Part shown: positions 1-8,616 of the stretch, in pieces
Layout: each line of letters begins with the position of its first letter
How positions within the stretch are numbered: the first letter of the stretch is position 1
From: Metaruminococcus_A sp003150405
GTDB lineage: Bacteria; Bacillota; Clostridia; Oscillospirales; Ruminococcaceae
Direction: 5' to 3'
Length of the DNA stretch: 58,434 nucleotides
Assembly: GCA_902489745.1 (NCBI GenBank)
Contig: CABUBB010000012.1
Location: 1-58,434, forward strand
Made by a program: the position numbers and the translations under genes
The notes under the pieces: generated by a model
Databases searched by the model: none
What the model was told of the DNA's origin: nothing
Seen by the model: the letters and a program-made list of their open reading frames with translations, nothing else

Positions 1-203
1 GGCAGCAGGGCGTCCAGCAGCCGGGGACGGTCCAGGCCCTCCCGGCGGAGCAGCCGCAGCGCCAGAGCGGCCAGGGCCAGCAGGAGCAGAAAGACGGCCA
101 GATGAGCGGGCGCTCCGCCCAGGGCAAGGGAGCCGGCGGGAAACAGGCTCAGGCCCAGCAGGGCCAGTCCAGCTGCGGCCCAGGAGAGGGAAAAGACGTT
201 CAT
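1..203 (-). CDS. hypothetical membrane protein, N-terminal part only
   Basis: An open frame starts at an ATG (203, minus strand) behind an AGGAGGT ribosome-binding site at about 206-213 and runs off the left edge of the window after 67 codons. The visible part starts MNVFSLSWAAAGLALLGL and consists of two hydrophobic stretches rich in Leu and Ala, separated by a short loop, then a basic LRLLRREG segment, as in a small integral membrane protein. I do not recognise the family. It lies just past the rpoC terminator, so it is probably a separate transcription unit. Its base composition is very GC-rich, like the rpoC tail and unlike the rest of the window. The ribosomal-protein genes rpsL-rpsG that usually follow rpoC are not here. 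Confidence 0.6.
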   Translation of the reverse strand, partial: MNVFSLSWAAAGLALLGLSLFPAGSLALGGAPAHLAVFLLLLALAALALRLLRREGLDRPRLLDALL

Positions 204-218
204 AGGCACCTCCTGTCG

Positions 219-252
219 AAAAAAGGCCCGGGGCAATGGGGTGCCCCGGGCC
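219..252 (-). terminator. Rho-independent terminator of rpoBC
   Basis: Perfect 11-bp stem (225-235 paired with 242-252, arms GGCCCGGGGCA and TGCCCCGGGCC) with a 6-nt loop, followed on the minus strand by six T (219-224). It lies 14 bp past the rpoC stop codon. Confidence 0.9.
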
Positions 253-265
253 TTTCACAGTGGGA

Positions 266-3200
266 TCAGACTTCAGCGGACTCGGAGAGGACCGCCGCCT
301 CGGCGGGGGCCTCTTCCTCGGGAACCGCCTCCTCGCCGCTCTGGGCGGTGCCCTCGTCGTCCACCTTGTCGTACTTGCGGTAGACGGACAGGCCGGAGCC
401 GGCGGGAATCAGCTTGCCGATGATGACGTTCTCCTTCAGGCCCAGCAGGTGGTCCACCTTGCCCTTGATGGCGGCCTCGGTCAGGACCTTGGTGGTCTCC
501 TGGAAGGAGGCGGCGGACAGGAAGGAGTCGGTGGCCAGAGAGGCCTTGGTGATGCCCATCAGCAGGCGGGTGCAGGTGGGCAGCTTGAGCTCGAGGCCGT
601 CGTTGGTCTCGCCGGCGTCGATGCGCTTCTGCACGGCCTCCTTGGCATCCTCAAAGCGGATGAGATCGACGGTGGAACCGCTGAGCAGATCGGAATCGCC
701 CGCGTCCTCTACCCGCACCTTGCGCATCATCTGGCGGCAGATGACCTCGATGTGCTTGTCGTTGATGTCAACGCCCTGCTGGCGGTAGGGCTTCTGAACC
801 TCCTGGATGAGGTAGTCGTAAACGGCGTGGACGCCGCGCACCCGCAGGACGTCCTGGGGGTAGAGGGCACCCTCGGTAAGGGCAAAGCCCTTCTCCACGG
901 TGTCGCCGTCCTTCACCCGCAGGCCCGCGTAGGGCAGGGCGTAGGAGACCACCTCGCCGTCGTTGGCGGTGATGGTGACGTTGCAGATGGCGTTGCGCTT
1001 GGCCTCCTCCAGAGTGACCCGGCCGCTGATCTCGGCCAACTGGGCCATCTTCTTGGGCTTGCGGGACTCGAACAGCTCCTCGACACGGGGAAGACCCTGG
1101 GTGATGTCGCCGCCGGCGACGCCGCCGGTGTGGAAGGTACGCATGGTGAGCTGGGTGCCCGGCTCGCCGATGGACTGCGCAGCAATGATGCCGACCGCTT
1201 CACCGACGGTGACCGGTTTGCCGTTTGCCAGGTTCATGCCATAGCACTTGGAGCAGATGCCGTGTTTGGATTCACAGGTCAGAATGGAGCGGACCATGAC
1301 CGTTTCCGCGCCGGTGTCAACAATTTTTTTGGCATCGGTGTCGTCCATCATCTTGTCTTTGGAAACCAGCACTTCGCCGGTTGCCGGGTCGAGGAAATCC
1401 TCCACAAGATAACGGCCGACCAGACGTTCCTGAAGCGGCTCGATCATCTCGTTGCCCTCTTTAATCGAATAAACCTCAATGCCATGATGTGTGCCGCAGT
1501 CCTCCTGCCGGATGATAACATCCTGCGAAACGTCAACCAGACGGCGGGTCAGGTAACCGGAGTCCGCGGTACGGAGCGCGGTATCTGCCAAGCCTTTACG
1601 GGCGCCACGGGAGGAAATGAAGTATTCCAGAATATTCAAGCCTTCGCGGTAGTTTGCACGAATTGGCATTTCAATGGTAACACCGGCGGTGTTGGCAATC
1701 AGCCCACGCATACCTGCAAGCTGGCGGATCTGGTTCATGGAACCGCGCGCGCCGGAGTCGGCCATCATAAAGATGGGATTGTACTGGTCAAGGTTGTTTT
1801 TCAGTGCGTCGGCGACGTCCTCGGTGGTTTTGCTCCAGACATCGAGCACCAGCGAGCTTCTCTCCTCGTTGGAGATTAAGCCGCGGCGGTACTGCCGGGT
1901 GATTTTATCCACCTGAGCGTCGGCGCTCTCCAGCAGGTCCTTTTTCTGCGGCGGGATCACCGCGTCGCAGACCGCAACCGTAATGGCGCCCTTGGTGGAG
2001 TATTTGAAGCCCTGCGCCTTAATGCGGTCAAGCACCTCAGCCGTTACAGCGGTGCCATGCTGCTTGATACAACGGTCAATGATCTGCCCAAGCTGTTTTT
2101 TGCCGACAAGGAAAGAAATTTCCAGGTCAAACTGGTTTTCACTCTTGGTGCGGTCCACATAGCCCAAATCCTGCGGAATTGGGTCATTGAAGATGATCCG
2201 CCCAACCGTCGCGTCAATAATTTTGGTGATTTTATGGTCGCCCACATCCTTGGTCACGCGCACCTTGATGGCCGCGTGCAGCGAAACAACGCCCTCCTGG
2301 TAAGCCATAATGGCCTCGTTAAAGTCGCGGAAAACCTTGCCTTCGCCCTTCTCGCCATCCTTCTGCATGGTCAGGTAGTAGGAACCAAGCACCATATCCT
2401 GGGTCGGAACCGCAACCGGACGTCCATCAGACGGTTTGAGCAGGTTATTTGCCGCCAGCATGAGGAAGCGCGCCTCAGCCTGCGCCTCTGCGGAAAGCGG
2501 AACATGAACCGCCATCTGGTCGCCGTCAAAGTCCGCATTGTACGCGGTGCAGACCAGCGGATGAAGCTTGAGCGCACGGCCCTCAACGAGAACCGGCTCA
2601 AAGGCCTGAATACCAAGGCGGTGCAGGGTCGGCGCACGGTTCAGGAGAACCGGGTGGTCTTTGATGACCACTTCAAGCGCATCCCAAACCTCCGGTTTTG
2701 CGCGCTCTACCATTTTACGGGCACTCTTAATGTTGTTGGACACGCCGGTTTCCACCAGGCGTTTCATGACAAATGGCTTAAACAGCTCCAGCGCCATCTC
2801 TTTCGGAAGGCCGCACTGGTACATTTTCAGTTCCGGGCCAACAACAATAACCGAACGGCCGGAATAGTCCACACGTTTGCCGAGCAAGTTCTGGCGGAAC
2901 CGGCCCTGTTTGCCTTTAAGCATATCCGAAATGGATTTAAGCGGGCGGTTGTTCGGCCCGGTGACCGGACGGCCGCGGCGGCCGTTGTCAATGAGCGCGT
3001 CCACCGCTTCCTGAAGCATCCGCTTTTCGTTGCGGACAATAATATCCGGCGCATTCAGCTCCAACAGGCGCTGCAAACGGTTGTTGCGGTTGATAACGCG
3101 GCGGTACAGGTCGTTTAAGTCGGAGGTCGCAAAGCGGCCGCCGTCGAGCTGCACCATCGGGCGGATGTCCGGCGGAATAACCGGGATCACATCGAGGATC

Positions 3201-3874
3201 ATCCACTCCGGACGGTTGCCGGAGAGACGGAACGCCTCCACAACCTCCAGCCGTTTGAGCAGGCGGACCCGCTTCTGGCCGGTGGCATTTACCAGCTCAT
3301 CCTTCAGCTCTTTGGAGAGTTTCTCCAGGTCGAGCTCTTTTAACAGTTCTTTAATGGCCTCCGCGCCCATGGCGGCACGGAAATCATCCTCATATTTTTC
3401 ACGCATGTCGGCATATTCTTTTTCCGACAGAAGCTGGCCCTTTTCCAGCACCGTATCGCCCGGGTCGATGACAATGTACTTCGCAAAGTACAGCACCTCT
3501 TCGAGGCGGCGCGGGGAGATGTCAAGAATCAGCCCCATGCGGGACGGGATGCCCTTGAAGTACCAGATGTGGGAAACCGGCGCGGCGAGCTTAATGTGTC
3601 CCATACGCTCGCGGCGAACCTTGGAACGGGTGACCTCAACGCCGCAGCGGTCGCAGATTTTGCCCTTGTAGCGCAGGCGCTTGTATTTGCCGCAGTGGCA
3701 TTCCCAGTCCTTGGTCGGCCCAAAAATGCGTTCGCAGAACAGGCCGTCACGCTCCGGCTTCAAAGTGCGGTAGTTAATGGTTTCGGGTTTCTTGACCTCG
3801 CCGTAAGACCATTCCAAAATCTGTTCAGGTGACGCCAAACCTATTTTAATTGACTCGAACACGTTAAATTCCAT
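266..3874 (-). CDS. rpoC: DNA-directed RNA polymerase subunit beta'
   Basis: Largest catalytic subunit of RNA polymerase, 1202 residues, a normal length for Firmicutes. Visible landmarks are the N-terminal zinc-binding cysteines (C59, C61, C74, C77), the Mg2+-binding active-site motif NADFDGDQM at about residue 448, and the trigger-loop region with AAQSIGEPGTQLTMRTFHTGG at about residues 898-918. The start at 3874 has an AAGGAGGAGAC ribosome-binding site and lies 15 bp after rpoB. An oddity: from about position 1190 to the stop the codon use changes abruptly. Every lysine codon I read there is AAG and almost every isoleucine is ATC, whereas the rest of the gene uses AAA and ATT freely. The protein stays in frame and conserved across the change, so function is probably intact. 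See the finding on mosaic origin. Confidence 0.98.
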   Translation of the reverse strand: MEFNVFESIKIGLASPEQILEWSYGEVKKPETINYRTLKPERDGLFCERIFGPTKDWECHCGKYKRLRYKGKICDRCGVEVTRSKVRRERMGHIKLAAPVSHIWYFKGIPSRMGLILDISPRRLEEVLYFAKYIVIDPGDTVLEKGQLLSEKEYADMREKYEDDFRAAMGAEAIKELLKELDLEKLSKELKDELVNATGQKRVRLLKRLEVVEAFRLSGNRPEWMILDVIPVIPPDIRPMVQLDGGRFATSDLNDLYRRVINRNNRLQRLLELNAPDIIVRNEKRMLQEAVDALIDNGRRGRPVTGPNNRPLKSISDMLKGKQGRFRQNLLGKRVDYSGRSVIVVGPELKMYQCGLPKEMALELFKPFVMKRLVETGVSNNIKSARKMVERAKPEVWDALEVVIKDHPVLLNRAPTLHRLGIQAFEPVLVEGRALKLHPLVCTAYNADFDGDQMAVHVPLSAEAQAEARFLMLAANNLLKPSDGRPVAVPTQDMVLGSYYLTMQKDGEKGEGKVFRDFNEAIMAYQEGVVSLHAAIKVRVTKDVGDHKITKIIDATVGRIIFNDPIPQDLGYVDRTKSENQFDLEISFLVGKKQLGQIIDRCIKQHGTAVTAEVLDRIKAQGFKYSTKGAITVAVCDAVIPPQKKDLLESADAQVDKITRQYRRGLISNEERSSLVLDVWSKTTEDVADALKNNLDQYNPIFMMADSGARGSMNQIRQLAGMRGLIANTAGVTIEMPIRANYREGLNILEYFISSRGARKGLADTALRTADSGYLTRRLVDVSQDVIIRQEDCGTHHGIEVYSIKEGNEMIEPLQERLVGRYLVEDFLDPATGEVLVSKDKMMDDTDAKKIVDTGAETVMVRSILTCESKHGICSKCYGMNLANGKPVTVGEAVGIIAAQSIGEPGTQLTMRTFHTGGVAGGDITQGLPRVEELFESRKPKKMAQLAEISGRVTLEEAKRNAICNVTITANDGEVVSYALPYAGLRVKDGDTVEKGFALTEGALYPQDVLRVRGVHAVYDYLIQEVQKPYRQQGVDINDKHIEVICRQMMRKVRVEDAGDSDLLSGSTVDLIRFEDAKEAVQKRIDAGETNDGLELKLPTCTRLLMGITKASLATDSFLSAASFQETTKVLTEAAIKGKVDHLLGLKENVIIGKLIPAGSGLSVYRKYDKVDDEGTAQSGEEAVPEEEAPAEAAVLSESAEV

Positions 3875-3889
3875 TCAGACGTCTCCTCC

Positions 3890-6800
3890 TTATATATCCA
3901 ACTCGTCGCTGACTTCGGCAATGTCGTCTTCCAGGCCGAAGTCAAGGTCATCGTTGTATTCTTCAGGCGCCGCGCTGTCGTCGCCGTCTTCGGCTTCTTC
4001 CACCGCATAGCCTTCCATATCGCCTTCAACCTCAACCAGGTTGCCCAGCATATCATCGTCTACATGCTGCAGACCAATATCATCGTCGTCATCAAAGCTC
4101 TGCTTAAGGTCAATCTCTTCGTTATCCTTATCCAGCACCTTGATGTCAAGGCCAAGCGACTGCAGCTCTTTAACCAGAACCTTGAAGGATTCCGGAATAC
4201 CCGGAGTCGGCACATTCTGACCCTTAACAATGGATTCATAGGTCTTGACACGACCGACCACGTCGTCCGACTTCACAGTCAGGATTTCCTGCAGGGTATA
4301 GGCAGCACCGTAAGCCTCCAGTGCCCAAACCTCCATTTCGCCGAAGCGCTGGCCGCCAAACTGGGCTTTACCGCCGAGCGGCTGCTGGGTGACAAGGGAG
4401 TACGGGCCGGTGGAACGGGCATGGATTTTATCATCAACCAGATGATGGAGTTTTAAGAAGTACATATAACCAACCGTTACGCGGTTGTCAAACGGCTCGC
4501 CGGTGCGGCCGTCATAAAGCTGGGTCTTGCCATCTTCGTCATAACCGGCTTCCTTTAGGCAGGCACGGATATCTTCCTCATGCGCGCCGTCGAATACCGG
4601 GGTCATGATCTTCCAGCCGAGCGCTTTTGCCGCATAGCCGAGATGGACCTCCAGCACCTGGCCGATGTTCATACGGGACGGAACGCCCAGCGGGTTGAGA
4701 ACAATATCCAGCGGGGTGCCGTCCGGCAGGAACGGCATATCCTCCTGCGGGAGAATGCGGGAAACAACACCCTTGTTGCCGTGGCGGCCCGCCATCTTGT
4801 CGCCGACGCTGATTTTGCGTTTCTGCGCGATGTAGCAGCGGACAACCATATTGACGCCCGGAGAAAGCTCGTCGCAGTTCTGGCGGGTAAAGACCTTAAC
4901 GTCAACAATCGTACCGGATTCACCATGCGGAACCTTCAGCGAGGTGTCACGCACTTCACGCGCCTTCTCACCGAAAATGGCACGCAGCAGACGCTCCTCC
5001 GCGGTCAGCTCGGTCTCGCCCTTCGGGGTGACCTTGCCAACGAGGATGTCGCCCGCATGAACCTCTGCGCCGATGCGGATGATGCCGCGCTCATCCAGAT
5101 CCTTGAGCGCGTCCTCACCGACGTTCGGAATGTCGCGGGTAATTTCTTCCGGCCCAAGCTTGGTGTCGCGGGCTTCAATTTCGTATTCCTCAATATGGAT
5201 TGAGGTAAAGACATCGTCGCGGACAATCTTCTCATTAATGAGAACCGCATCCTCGTAGTTGTAGCCTTCCCAGGTCATGAAGCCGATGAGCACGTTTTTG
5301 CCCAGGCTGATTTCCCCGTTGCTGGTCGCCGGACCGTCTGCCAGAACCTGGCCCGCCTTGACACGCTCGCCTTTTTCCACAATCGGGCGCTGGTTGACAC
5401 AGGTGCCTTGGTTGGAACGCTTGAACTTAATGAGTTTATAGGTGTGGGAGACGCCGTTGTCCTCTTTCAGGACGACCTCGTCTGCCGATACTTTTTCAAT
5501 TACGCCGTCGTGCTTGGAAACCACCGCAACACCAGAGTCGACCGCCGCCTTGTATTCCATACCAGTACCGACAATCGGTGACTCGGTCTTGAGAAGCGGA
5601 ACCGCCTGCCGCTGCATGTTGGAACCCATCAGGGCACGGTTGGCGTCGTCATTTTCAAGGAACGGAATCATCGCCGTTGCAACCGAGACAACCATCTTCG
5701 GCGAAACGTCCATATAGTCAACCCGCTCGCGCTCAATCTCAAGAATTTCATCCAGATGACGCGCATTGACACGCGGGCGCGCAAAGCCGCCTTCTTCATT
5801 GAGCGGCTCGTTTGCCTGTGCAACCACATACTGGTCCTCAACATCGGCAGTCATGTAAACCACTTCGTCGAGCACCTTGCCGGTCTGTTTATCCACCTTG
5901 CGGTAAGGAGCTTCAATGAAACCGTATTCATTGATGCGCGCAAAGGTTGCAAGGTAGGAAATCAAACCGATGTTCGGGCCTTCCGGCGTTTCAATCGGGC
6001 ACATACGGCCGTAATGGCTGTAGTGAACGTCACGAACTTCAAAGGATGCGCGGTCACGGGACAAACCGCCGGGGCCAAGGGCCGAAAGACGGCGCTTATG
6101 GGTCAGCTCTGCAAGAGGGTTTGTCTGATCCATGAACTGGGAGAGCGGCGACGAGCCAAAGAACTCTTTGATAGCCGCCACGACCGGGCGGATGTTGATG
6201 AGCGCCTGCGGCGTCACAACGTCCATATCCTGCGCCTGCAGGGTCATACGCTCGCGTACAACACGCTCCATACGGGAGAAACCAATGCGGAACTGATTTT
6301 GCAGCAGCTCGCCCACCGAGCGGATGCGGCGGTTGCCCAGGTGGTCAATGTCGTCCACCGAGCCAATGCCATACACCAGGTTGTTCAAGTAGTTGACCGT
6401 CGCGAAAATATCGTCTTTAATGATGTGTTTCGGGATGAGTTCATCCGAATGGGCCACAATGGCCTCCTTCAGCGCCTCTGCATCCCCTTCGGTTTCCTCC
6501 AGGATCTTCTTAAGCACCTTAAAGCGGACCTTTTCATTGATGCCGAGGGTCTCTGCATCCAAGTCGCCGACATAGTCGTGGATATCGACCATGCCGTTGG
6601 AAATAATTTTAACCGTCTTGCCATCCTCCAGGGTGACAAAAGCGGTGTCAACACCGGCGCGCTCAATCTGCTCCGCAAGGTCGCGGGTCAGCTTCTGCCC
6701 AGCGTCAGCAAGCAGTTCGCCGGTCAGCTCATTGACGATCGGCTGCGCCAGGGTCTGTCCGACCAAGCGGTTGCCAATGGCGAGTTTTTTGTTGTATTTA

Positions 6801-7675
6801 TAGCGGCCTACGCGGGAAAGATCATAGCGGCGGTCGTCAAAGAACAGGTTGCGCAGATGGGTGACCGAGCTTTCCACCGTCGGCGGCTCGCCTGGGCGCA
6901 GCTTGCGGTAAACCTCCAGTAAAGCCTCCTCGCCGTTCTTGGTGGAATCCTTGTTCTGGATGGTCGCAATCAGGCGCTCGTCCTCGCCGAAAACGTCGTA
7001 AATTTCGCTGTCGGTACCGGCGTATTCGGTAAAGCTATCGGTAAAATCGCCCTCCACGTTGTCCTTGATGCGCAGCAGCGCGCGCAGCAGCACCGTGACC
7101 GGGATTTTACGGTTTTTATCAATGCGGACATAGAAAACGTCGTTGGAATCAGTCTCATATTCCAGCCATGCGCCGCGGTTCGGGATCACCGTGGTCGCAT
7201 AGAGCGGCTTACCGGTCTTGTCAAAGCTCTCGCTGTAATAGACGCCCGGGGAACGGACAAGCTGGGAAACAATGACACGCTCGGCACCGTTGATGACAAA
7301 GGTGCCGCTTTCGGTCATCAGCGGGAAATCGCCCAAAAAGATTTCCTGCTCCTTAACCTCACCAGTCTCCTTGTTGAGCAGTCTTGCCTTGACGCGCAGC
7401 GGGGCGGCGTAGGTGACGTCGCGCTCCTTGCACTCCTCAACGCTGTACTTCGGCTCGTCGTCCAGGTGATAGTCAACAAAGTCGAGCACCAAGTTCCCGG
7501 TGTAATCGGTGATGGCTGACATATCGTCAAAGACTTCCTTCAAGCCCTTTTCGAGAAACCATTTGTAAGAGTTCTTCTGTACCTCAATGAGGTTTGGCAT
7601 CTCCAGAACCTCATTGATGCGCGAAAAACTCATACGCACATTTTTCCCGAGCTTTACTGGTTTGACATTTACCAT
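3890..7675 (-). CDS. rpoB: DNA-directed RNA polymerase subunit beta
   Basis: Second large RNA polymerase subunit, about 1261 residues. The rifampicin-pocket region at about residues 505-540 reads GSSPLSQFMDQTNPLAELTH and then KRRLSALGPGG. The Asp, His and Ser positions that commonly mutate to resistance are wild type. The C-terminus carries a long acidic tail (many Asp/Glu over the last ~60 residues). I prefer the ATG at 7675 (MVNVKPVKLG), which has a GGAG about 11 nt upstream. An in-frame GTG at 7687 would add four residues but lies directly against that GGAG. rpoB is co-transcribed with rpoC. The upstream neighbour is an Rrf2-type regulator, not rplJ-rplL, so the usual ribosomal-protein linkage is broken here. 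Confidence 0.98.
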   Translation of the reverse strand: MVNVKPVKLGKNVRMSFSRINEVLEMPNLIEVQKNSYKWFLEKGLKEVFDDMSAITDYTGNLVLDFVDYHLDDEPKYSVEECKERDVTYAAPLRVKARLLNKETGEVKEQEIFLGDFPLMTESGTFVINGAERVIVSQLVRSPGVYYSESFDKTGKPLYATTVIPNRGAWLEYETDSNDVFYVRIDKNRKIPVTVLLRALLRIKDNVEGDFTDSFTEYAGTDSEIYDVFGEDERLIATIQNKDSTKNGEEALLEVYRKLRPGEPPTVESSVTHLRNLFFDDRRYDLSRVGRYKYNKKLAIGNRLVGQTLAQPIVNELTGELLADAGQKLTRDLAEQIERAGVDTAFVTLEDGKTVKIISNGMVDIHDYVGDLDAETLGINEKVRFKVLKKILEETEGDAEALKEAIVAHSDELIPKHIIKDDIFATVNYLNNLVYGIGSVDDIDHLGNRRIRSVGELLQNQFRIGFSRMERVVRERMTLQAQDMDVVTPQALINIRPVVAAIKEFFGSSPLSQFMDQTNPLAELTHKRRLSALGPGGLSRDRASFEVRDVHYSHYGRMCPIETPEGPNIGLISYLATFARINEYGFIEAPYRKVDKQTGKVLDEVVYMTADVEDQYVVAQANEPLNEEGGFARPRVNARHLDEILEIERERVDYMDVSPKMVVSVATAMIPFLENDDANRALMGSNMQRQAVPLLKTESPIVGTGMEYKAAVDSGVAVVSKHDGVIEKVSADEVVLKEDNGVSHTYKLIKFKRSNQGTCVNQRPIVEKGERVKAGQVLADGPATSNGEISLGKNVLIGFMTWEGYNYEDAVLINEKIVRDDVFTSIHIEEYEIEARDTKLGPEEITRDIPNVGEDALKDLDERGIIRIGAEVHAGDILVGKVTPKGETELTAEERLLRAIFGEKAREVRDTSLKVPHGESGTIVDVKVFTRQNCDELSPGVNMVVRCYIAQKRKISVGDKMAGRHGNKGVVSRILPQEDMPFLPDGTPLDIVLNPLGVPSRMNIGQVLEVHLGYAAKALGWKIMTPVFDGAHEEDIRACLKEAGYDEDGKTQLYDGRTGEPFDNRVTVGYMYFLKLHHLVDDKIHARSTGPYSLVTQQPLGGKAQFGGQRFGEMEVWALEAYGAAYTLQEILTVKSDDVVGRVKTYESIVKGQNVPTPGIPESFKVLVKELQSLGLDIKVLDKDNEEIDLKQSFDDDDDIGLQHVDDDMLGNLVEVEGDMEGYAVEEAEDGDDSAAPEEYNDDLDFGLEDDIAEVSDELDI

Positions 7676-7843
7676 TGACTCAACCACTCCATTCTGCTAT
7701 TACTCCAACACTCGCATGGTAAAACTCACAAAACACAGCATGAAACAGGGCGGTATTTCTCTGTTTCAACTATGATTTTCACCCGTCAAAACCGGCTTTT
7801 TACCGTTTTTTGGGTGTAAATACCCATTTTGATACAGTATATC

Positions 7844-7872
7844 ATTATAGTACATCCTTTTTGCAGTGTCAA
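7844..7872 (-). promoter_or_regulatory. consensus sigma-A promoter of rpoBC
   Basis: On the minus strand TTGACA (7867-7872) and TATAAT (7844-7849) are separated by exactly 17 bp. Both boxes are perfect consensus. It would give rpoB a leader of about 160 nt. Confidence 0.9.
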
Positions 7873-8107
7873 GCTTTATTTTGCCGGAATGGATTTTCTC
7901 CTGGAATTGTGGGATCATTTTCCATGTTCTATGCATCCAGAGCGGTCTCGTTTCACACGCTCTCGCCGCGCCGGATGCATCGATCATCCGGCAGAACAAA
8001 CACTTCCAACTTGCTGTGTTTATCCGTTGTTTCCCTGCGCCCGCCGGAACGCCTCTTGCCGCTCCTCAAAGCCCCTCCGTTGGTATTCAGTGCTTCCGCA
8101 ATGCAAA

Positions 8108-8134
8108 CAGCGGGGAACCAATGGTTCCCCGCTG
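8108..8134 (-). terminator. hairpin downstream of Rrf2-type gene
   Basis: Perfect 13-bp inverted repeat (8108-8120 and 8122-8134, arm CAGCGGGGAACCA) with a single-base centre, 13 bp past the Rrf2 stop. The following T tract on the minus strand is weak (TTTGCATT), so termination may be partial. Confidence 0.55.
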
Positions 8135-8147
8135 TAAAGCGTTTCGT

Positions 8148-8552
8148 TTAAAGCAGCTGGTCCAGGGTTACCTGTTCCAGTTTCTGCCGGACCAGAGCGG
8201 ATATCTCGTCAAACACCCTCTGGACCTTACAAGGGCCGTGGCAGTCCGGAACCGTCCGGGTACAGCCGCTTTCTGGGTTGAGACAGCGGCTGAAGTAATA
8301 TGTACCCTCCACGGTCTCCACAATTTCTTTGAGCGTAATTTGATTTGCCGGCCGTGCCAATTCATAGCCGCCCTGCATCCCCTTAAAGGATTTTACAATA
8401 CCGTTTCCCGCAAATTTCCGCAGGATTTTCAGTGCAAACCGCAGGGTGACGTCGGCATTGTCCGAAATGGTCTTGGCGTCTGCGCGTTTTCCTACACGCG
8501 CCATATAAACCATCATCCGGATACCGTAATCCGCTTCCAGTGTGATATGCAT
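8148..8552 (-). CDS. Rrf2-family transcriptional regulator, probable Fe-S cluster sensor
   Basis: A 134-residue protein with the N-terminal winged helix-turn-helix of the Rrf2 family (MHITLEADYGIRMMVYMARV, then the GMQGGYELARP wing). In the C-terminal half four cysteines fall at residues 90, 97, 104 and 108 in CLNPESGCTRTVPDCHGPC. Three cysteines in this loop hold a [2Fe-2S] or [4Fe-4S] cluster in IscR/NsrR relatives, so an iron-sulfur, redox or NO sensor is likely. No isc or suf genes are nearby, so the regulon cannot be read from context. A consensus promoter with an inverted repeat in its spacer lies just upstream, suggesting autoregulation. Monocistronic, between rpoD and rpoBC. Confidence 0.9.
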   Translation of the reverse strand: MHITLEADYGIRMMVYMARVGKRADAKTISDNADVTLRFALKILRKFAGNGIVKSFKGMQGGYELARPANQITLKEIVETVEGTYYFSRCLNPESGCTRTVPDCHGPCKVQRVFDEISALVRQKLEQVTLDQLL

Positions 8553-8580
8553 ACCATCACCCTTTCCCTCTGATGATGAT

Positions 8581-8609
8581 ATTATACCATTTTGGTGTAT
8601 TTATGTCAA
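8581..8609 (-). promoter_or_regulatory. promoter of the Rrf2-type gene with putative operator
   Basis: On the minus strand TTGACA (8604-8609) and TATAAT (8581-8586) are 17 bp apart. Within the spacer, touching the -10 box, is an imperfect inverted repeat (plus strand ATACCATTTTGGTGTAT, about 8584-8600, half-sites ACC and GGT). This is the usual site for an Rrf2 repressor to block its own promoter. The promoter is confident; the operator is inference. Confidence 0.8.
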
Positions 8610-8616
8610 CCGCCGC

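Larger units (their letters stand above)
7676..8147. other. intergenic region between rrf2-type gene and rpoB
   Basis: This gap holds the rpoBC promoter (7844-7872), an approximately 160-nt rpoB leader with short imperfect hairpins but no recognisable L10-type leader or riboswitch, and the hairpin at 8108-8134 after the Rrf2 gene. I see no gene here; small reading frames on either strand have no ribosome-binding site or recognisable sequence. Confidence 0.6.

Noticed and set aside
236..1879. 547-codon open frame on the plus strand opposite rpoC
   Set aside because: Shadow of rpoC in GC-rich DNA; no ribosome-binding site, low-complexity Gly/Leu/Val content, and rpoC is certain.
5756..6922. 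388-codon plus-strand frame opposite rpoB
   Set aside because: Antisense shadow of rpoB with no start signals or recognisable sequence.
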